Origin: Marinilabiliales bacterium
GTDB lineage: Bacteria; Bacteroidota; Bacteroidia; Bacteroidales; SZUA-534
Direction of reading: 5' to 3'
NCBI GenBank assembly: GCA_003512955.1
Contig: DOTG01000045.1
Span: 1-64,000 of the forward strand
Length of the DNA: 64,000 nucleotides
The position numbers and the translations under genes are program-made. Position 1 is the stretch's first letter. Every line of letters begins with the position of its first letter. Of this stretch, positions 62,152 through 64,000 are shown piece after piece. Below the pieces are notes generated by a model. That model worked only from the letters and a program-made list of their open reading frames with translations. It was not told the origin of the DNA and made no database searches.

Positions 62152-62916
62152 ATGAAATTTTCTCATTTATATTTTGTATTGATTTGTTTCTTGGCTTCAA
62201 CGGGTTTTTCGCAAACCCTGGCTTCAAAACCTGCCGAAGTTGGGTTATTTGAACATCTGGACGACACTATTCCGCTAGATCTGATGTTTTTAAATGAAAA
62301 AAACGAATTGGTAAAATTGGGTGATTATATCCATAAACCTACCGTGCTTTCTTTTGTTTATTTTGACTGCCCAGGTTTATGTAACCCACTTCTTGATGGT
62401 TTAAATGAGGTGGTCGGTAAAGTAGATATGCAGTTGGGAGTTGATTATGATGTAGTAACCATCAGTTTCAACCCTGGCGATTCACCAGCAAAGGCGGCTG
62501 AAAAGAAACGCAATTTTTCAACCCACTTAACCGATGCCAATAGGCAATATTGGAATTATTTAGTAGGCGATTCAGCCAATGTCAATCAGATACTTAATTC
62601 AGTAGGGTTCAAAGTAAAAAAAGTAGGTGTCGATTATTTGCATCCTTCTGCCATTATTTTGGTGAGCCCTGAGGGAAAGATAACCCGTTATTTATATGGT
62701 ACTTACTTCTTGCCCTTCGATTTGAAGATGGCTGTTTCAGAGGCATCGCAAGGAATATCCAGGCCTACCATTAATAAGGTGCTTGATTATTGTTTCAGCT
62801 ACGATCCGCAAGGGCAGAAATACAAGTTGCAGATTACCAAAGTGAGTGCAACCATCATCCTGTTTTTTGCTTTGATTTTGTTCATGTTTCTATTAATAAA
62901 ACCAAAAAAGAGATAA
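62152..62916 (+). CDS. SCO1/SenC-family copper chaperone
   Basis: A 254-residue thioredoxin-fold protein that delivers copper to the cytochrome oxidase. Signal peptide about 1-20 (MKFSHLYFVLICFLASTGFS). The copper site is complete: YFDCPGLCNPLLDGL (Cys 74 and 78) and the distal His in VDYLHPSAIILV (His 164). A C-terminal transmembrane helix (about 228-250) is unusual for SCO but common in this phylum. The frame opens at a GTG at 62110 inside the DoxX-like gene; the ATG at 62152 fits the signal peptide, so I use it. Confidence 0.92.
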   Translation: MKFSHLYFVLICFLASTGFSQTLASKPAEVGLFEHLDDTIPLDLMFLNEKNELVKLGDYIHKPTVLSFVYFDCPGLCNPLLDGLNEVVGKVDMQLGVDYDVVTISFNPGDSPAKAAEKKRNFSTHLTDANRQYWNYLVGDSANVNQILNSVGFKVKKVGVDYLHPSAIILVSPEGKITRYLYGTYFLPFDLKMAVSEASQGISRPTINKVLDYCFSYDPQGQKYKLQITKVSATIILFFALILFMFLLIKPKKR

Positions 62917-62935
62917 TTATTTATTTTAACAGATT

Positions 62936-64000
62936 ATGGAGAATCATACACAACCATTGGATTTCATTCAGGATAAGCAAGGGAAGAAGGGGATTTTTGC
63001 CTGGATTTTTTCCACCGACCATAAGCGTATCGGGATACTTTATTTGGTTTCAATTACTACTTTTTTTCTGGTAGGGGGATTATTGGGCGGATTGATGCGT
63101 TTAGAATTGATTGCCCCGGGAGAAACGGTAATGAGCCCTCAGACCTATAATGCTTTTTTTACGGTTCATGGCATCATCATGATTTTTTTGGTTGTGATAC
63201 CAGGATTGGGTGCCGTGTTTGGTAATTTTTTCCTGCCTATTATGATTGGAGCCCGGGATGTGGCATTCCCTAAAATTAATTTGCTGTCGTGGTGGCTGTA
63301 TGTTACAGGGGCAATTTTAGCTTTATTGTCACAATTTGCTGGTAATGGTGCCCCCGATACCGGTTGGACCTTTTATGCGCCTTATAGTACCGAGAGCGGG
63401 ACCAATGTGGTGGCTGCTGTTTTTGCGGCATTTGTACTGGGATTTTCATCCATCTTAACCGGGTTAAATTTTATAGTAACCATCCACCGGATGCGTGCCC
63501 CCGGAATGTCCTGGTTCCGGATGCCGTTGTTCCCGTGGTCGCTTTATGCTACAGCCTGGATTCAGGTTCTGGCTACACCTATCGTGGGAATTACTTTAAT
63601 GATGATCGTGGCCGAGCGCCTGTTCCAGATTGGTTTTTTTGACCCCTCTTTAGGTGGGGACCCAATTTTGTACCAACACCTTTTTTGGATTTATTCGCAC
63701 CCGGCAGTTTACATCATGATATTGCCGGCCATGGGTGTTATTACAGAAATCATCCCTACATTTTCGAAGAAAGCCATTTTTGGGTATAAAGCTATTGCCC
63801 TTTCGAGCATAGCCATTGCTGCCGTTGGATATTTTGTCTGGGGCCACCACATGTACACTTCAGGGATGAGCACTACCGCCCGTTGGTTTTTCTCGTTCCT
63901 CACCTTTATAGTGGCTGTTCCCAGTGCCATTAAGGTATTTAACTGGGTGGCAACCATGTATAAAGGTTCCATTGATGTACGCACTCCCTTTTTGTATGCC
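62936..64000 (+). CDS. ctaD: Cytochrome c oxidase subunit I (A2 type), 5' part
   Basis: 355 codons from ATG 62936 to the window edge; the C-terminus lies outside. Haem-copper oxidase core: STDHKRIGILYLVS, FFTVHGIIMIFLVV (low-spin haem His 78), GNFFLPIMIGARDVAFPKIN, then the active-site helix HLFWIYSHPAVYIMILPAMG (CuB ligand His 255 and cross-linked Tyr 259) and WGHHMYTSGM (CuB ligands His 304 and 305). The A1-type Glu of the helix is replaced by a Tyr-Ser pair (YSHPAVY), which defines the A2 subfamily, as in Rhodothermus caa3 oxidase. 19 bp after the SCO gene. Confidence 0.95.
   Translation, partial: MENHTQPLDFIQDKQGKKGIFAWIFSTDHKRIGILYLVSITTFFLVGGLLGGLMRLELIAPGETVMSPQTYNAFFTVHGIIMIFLVVIPGLGAVFGNFFLPIMIGARDVAFPKINLLSWWLYVTGAILALLSQFAGNGAPDTGWTFYAPYSTESGTNVVAAVFAAFVLGFSSILTGLNFIVTIHRMRAPGMSWFRMPLFPWSLYATAWIQVLATPIVGITLMMIVAERLFQIGFFDPSLGGDPILYQHLFWIYSHPAVYIMILPAMGVITEIIPTFSKKAIFGYKAIALSSIAIAAVGYFVWGHHMYTSGMSTTARWFFSFLTFIVAVPSAIKVFNWVATMYKGSIDVRTPFLYA

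Noticed and set aside
62110..62152. GTG start of the SCO gene inside the DoxX-like gene
   Set aside because: It would put 14 charged residues before a good signal peptide; the ATG at 62152 is preferred.

Overview
The window is a chromosomal piece of a Bacteroidota (Bacteroidetes) bacterium. The signs are a moderately AT-rich genome, secreted giants ending in a type IX secretion (T9SS) sorting domain, two-component-type propeller/SpoIIE sensors, a membrane-anchored AraC regulator, DUF4143 ATPases, and promoters carrying the Bacteroidetes -7 box TAnnTTTG(C) instead of a sigma70 box. HydE/F/G maturases together with an A2-type haem-copper oxidase suggest an environmental relative of the Bacteroidales/Marinilabiliales with both fermentative/H2 and respiratory capacity; species cannot be named from this sequence. 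No rRNA, tRNA, CRISPR array, prophage or intact insertion sequence was found.

Layout. 1-3.7 kb: the N-terminal part of a fibronectin-III repeat protein, a small helical protein and a lipoprotein M19 dipeptidase. 3.9-7.9 kb (minus strand): EamA exporter, two thioredoxin-fold proteins, an AmgK-like kinase fused to a RapZ C-terminal domain, and YidD. 8-13 kb: HlyIII-like protein, a DUF4143 ATPase with a 32-bp tandem repeat in its promoter, and pyruvate phosphate dikinase. 13.3-16.1 kb: two more thioredoxin-fold genes, a Rossmann NADP-binding protein, a ParDE toxin-antitoxin module with a readable operator, and a broken copy of the neighbouring redoxin gene. 16.2-21.3 kb: a caspase-fold protease gene followed by a propeller/SpoIIE phosphatase. 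21.6-27.8 kb: membrane AraC regulator, alginate-export-like porin with an adjacent chemoreceptor, and two secreted unknowns. 28-30 kb: FNR-like reductase and rlmN. 30.3-43.8 kb: a 3333-residue T9SS cargo built around three seven-repeat FG-GAP propellers, followed by three secreted unknowns, one with a beta-barrel end. 43.9-55.3 kb: a second ATPase, hydE-hydG, a second propeller/SpoIIE sensor, then hydF, a thioesterase and aspartate ammonia-lyase. 55.5-58.1 kb: small proteins and aat. 58.4-64 kb: a respiratory operon of Tat-exported ferredoxin, NrfD, monohaem cytochrome c, DoxX-like protein, SCO and cytochrome oxidase subunit I, which runs off the window.

How it fits together. The right end looks like a compact quinol-to-oxygen chain: the NrfD/FeS pair would take electrons from menaquinol and pass them through the cytochrome c to an A2 oxidase matured by SCO. 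The hyd genes supply the [FeFe]-hydrogenase H-cluster, although no hydrogenase is in the window. Dispersed paired hairpins of the REP/REPIN kind lie between genes at about 3.7, 13.2, 15.3 and 28.0 kb; their stems differ between elements but match within each element.
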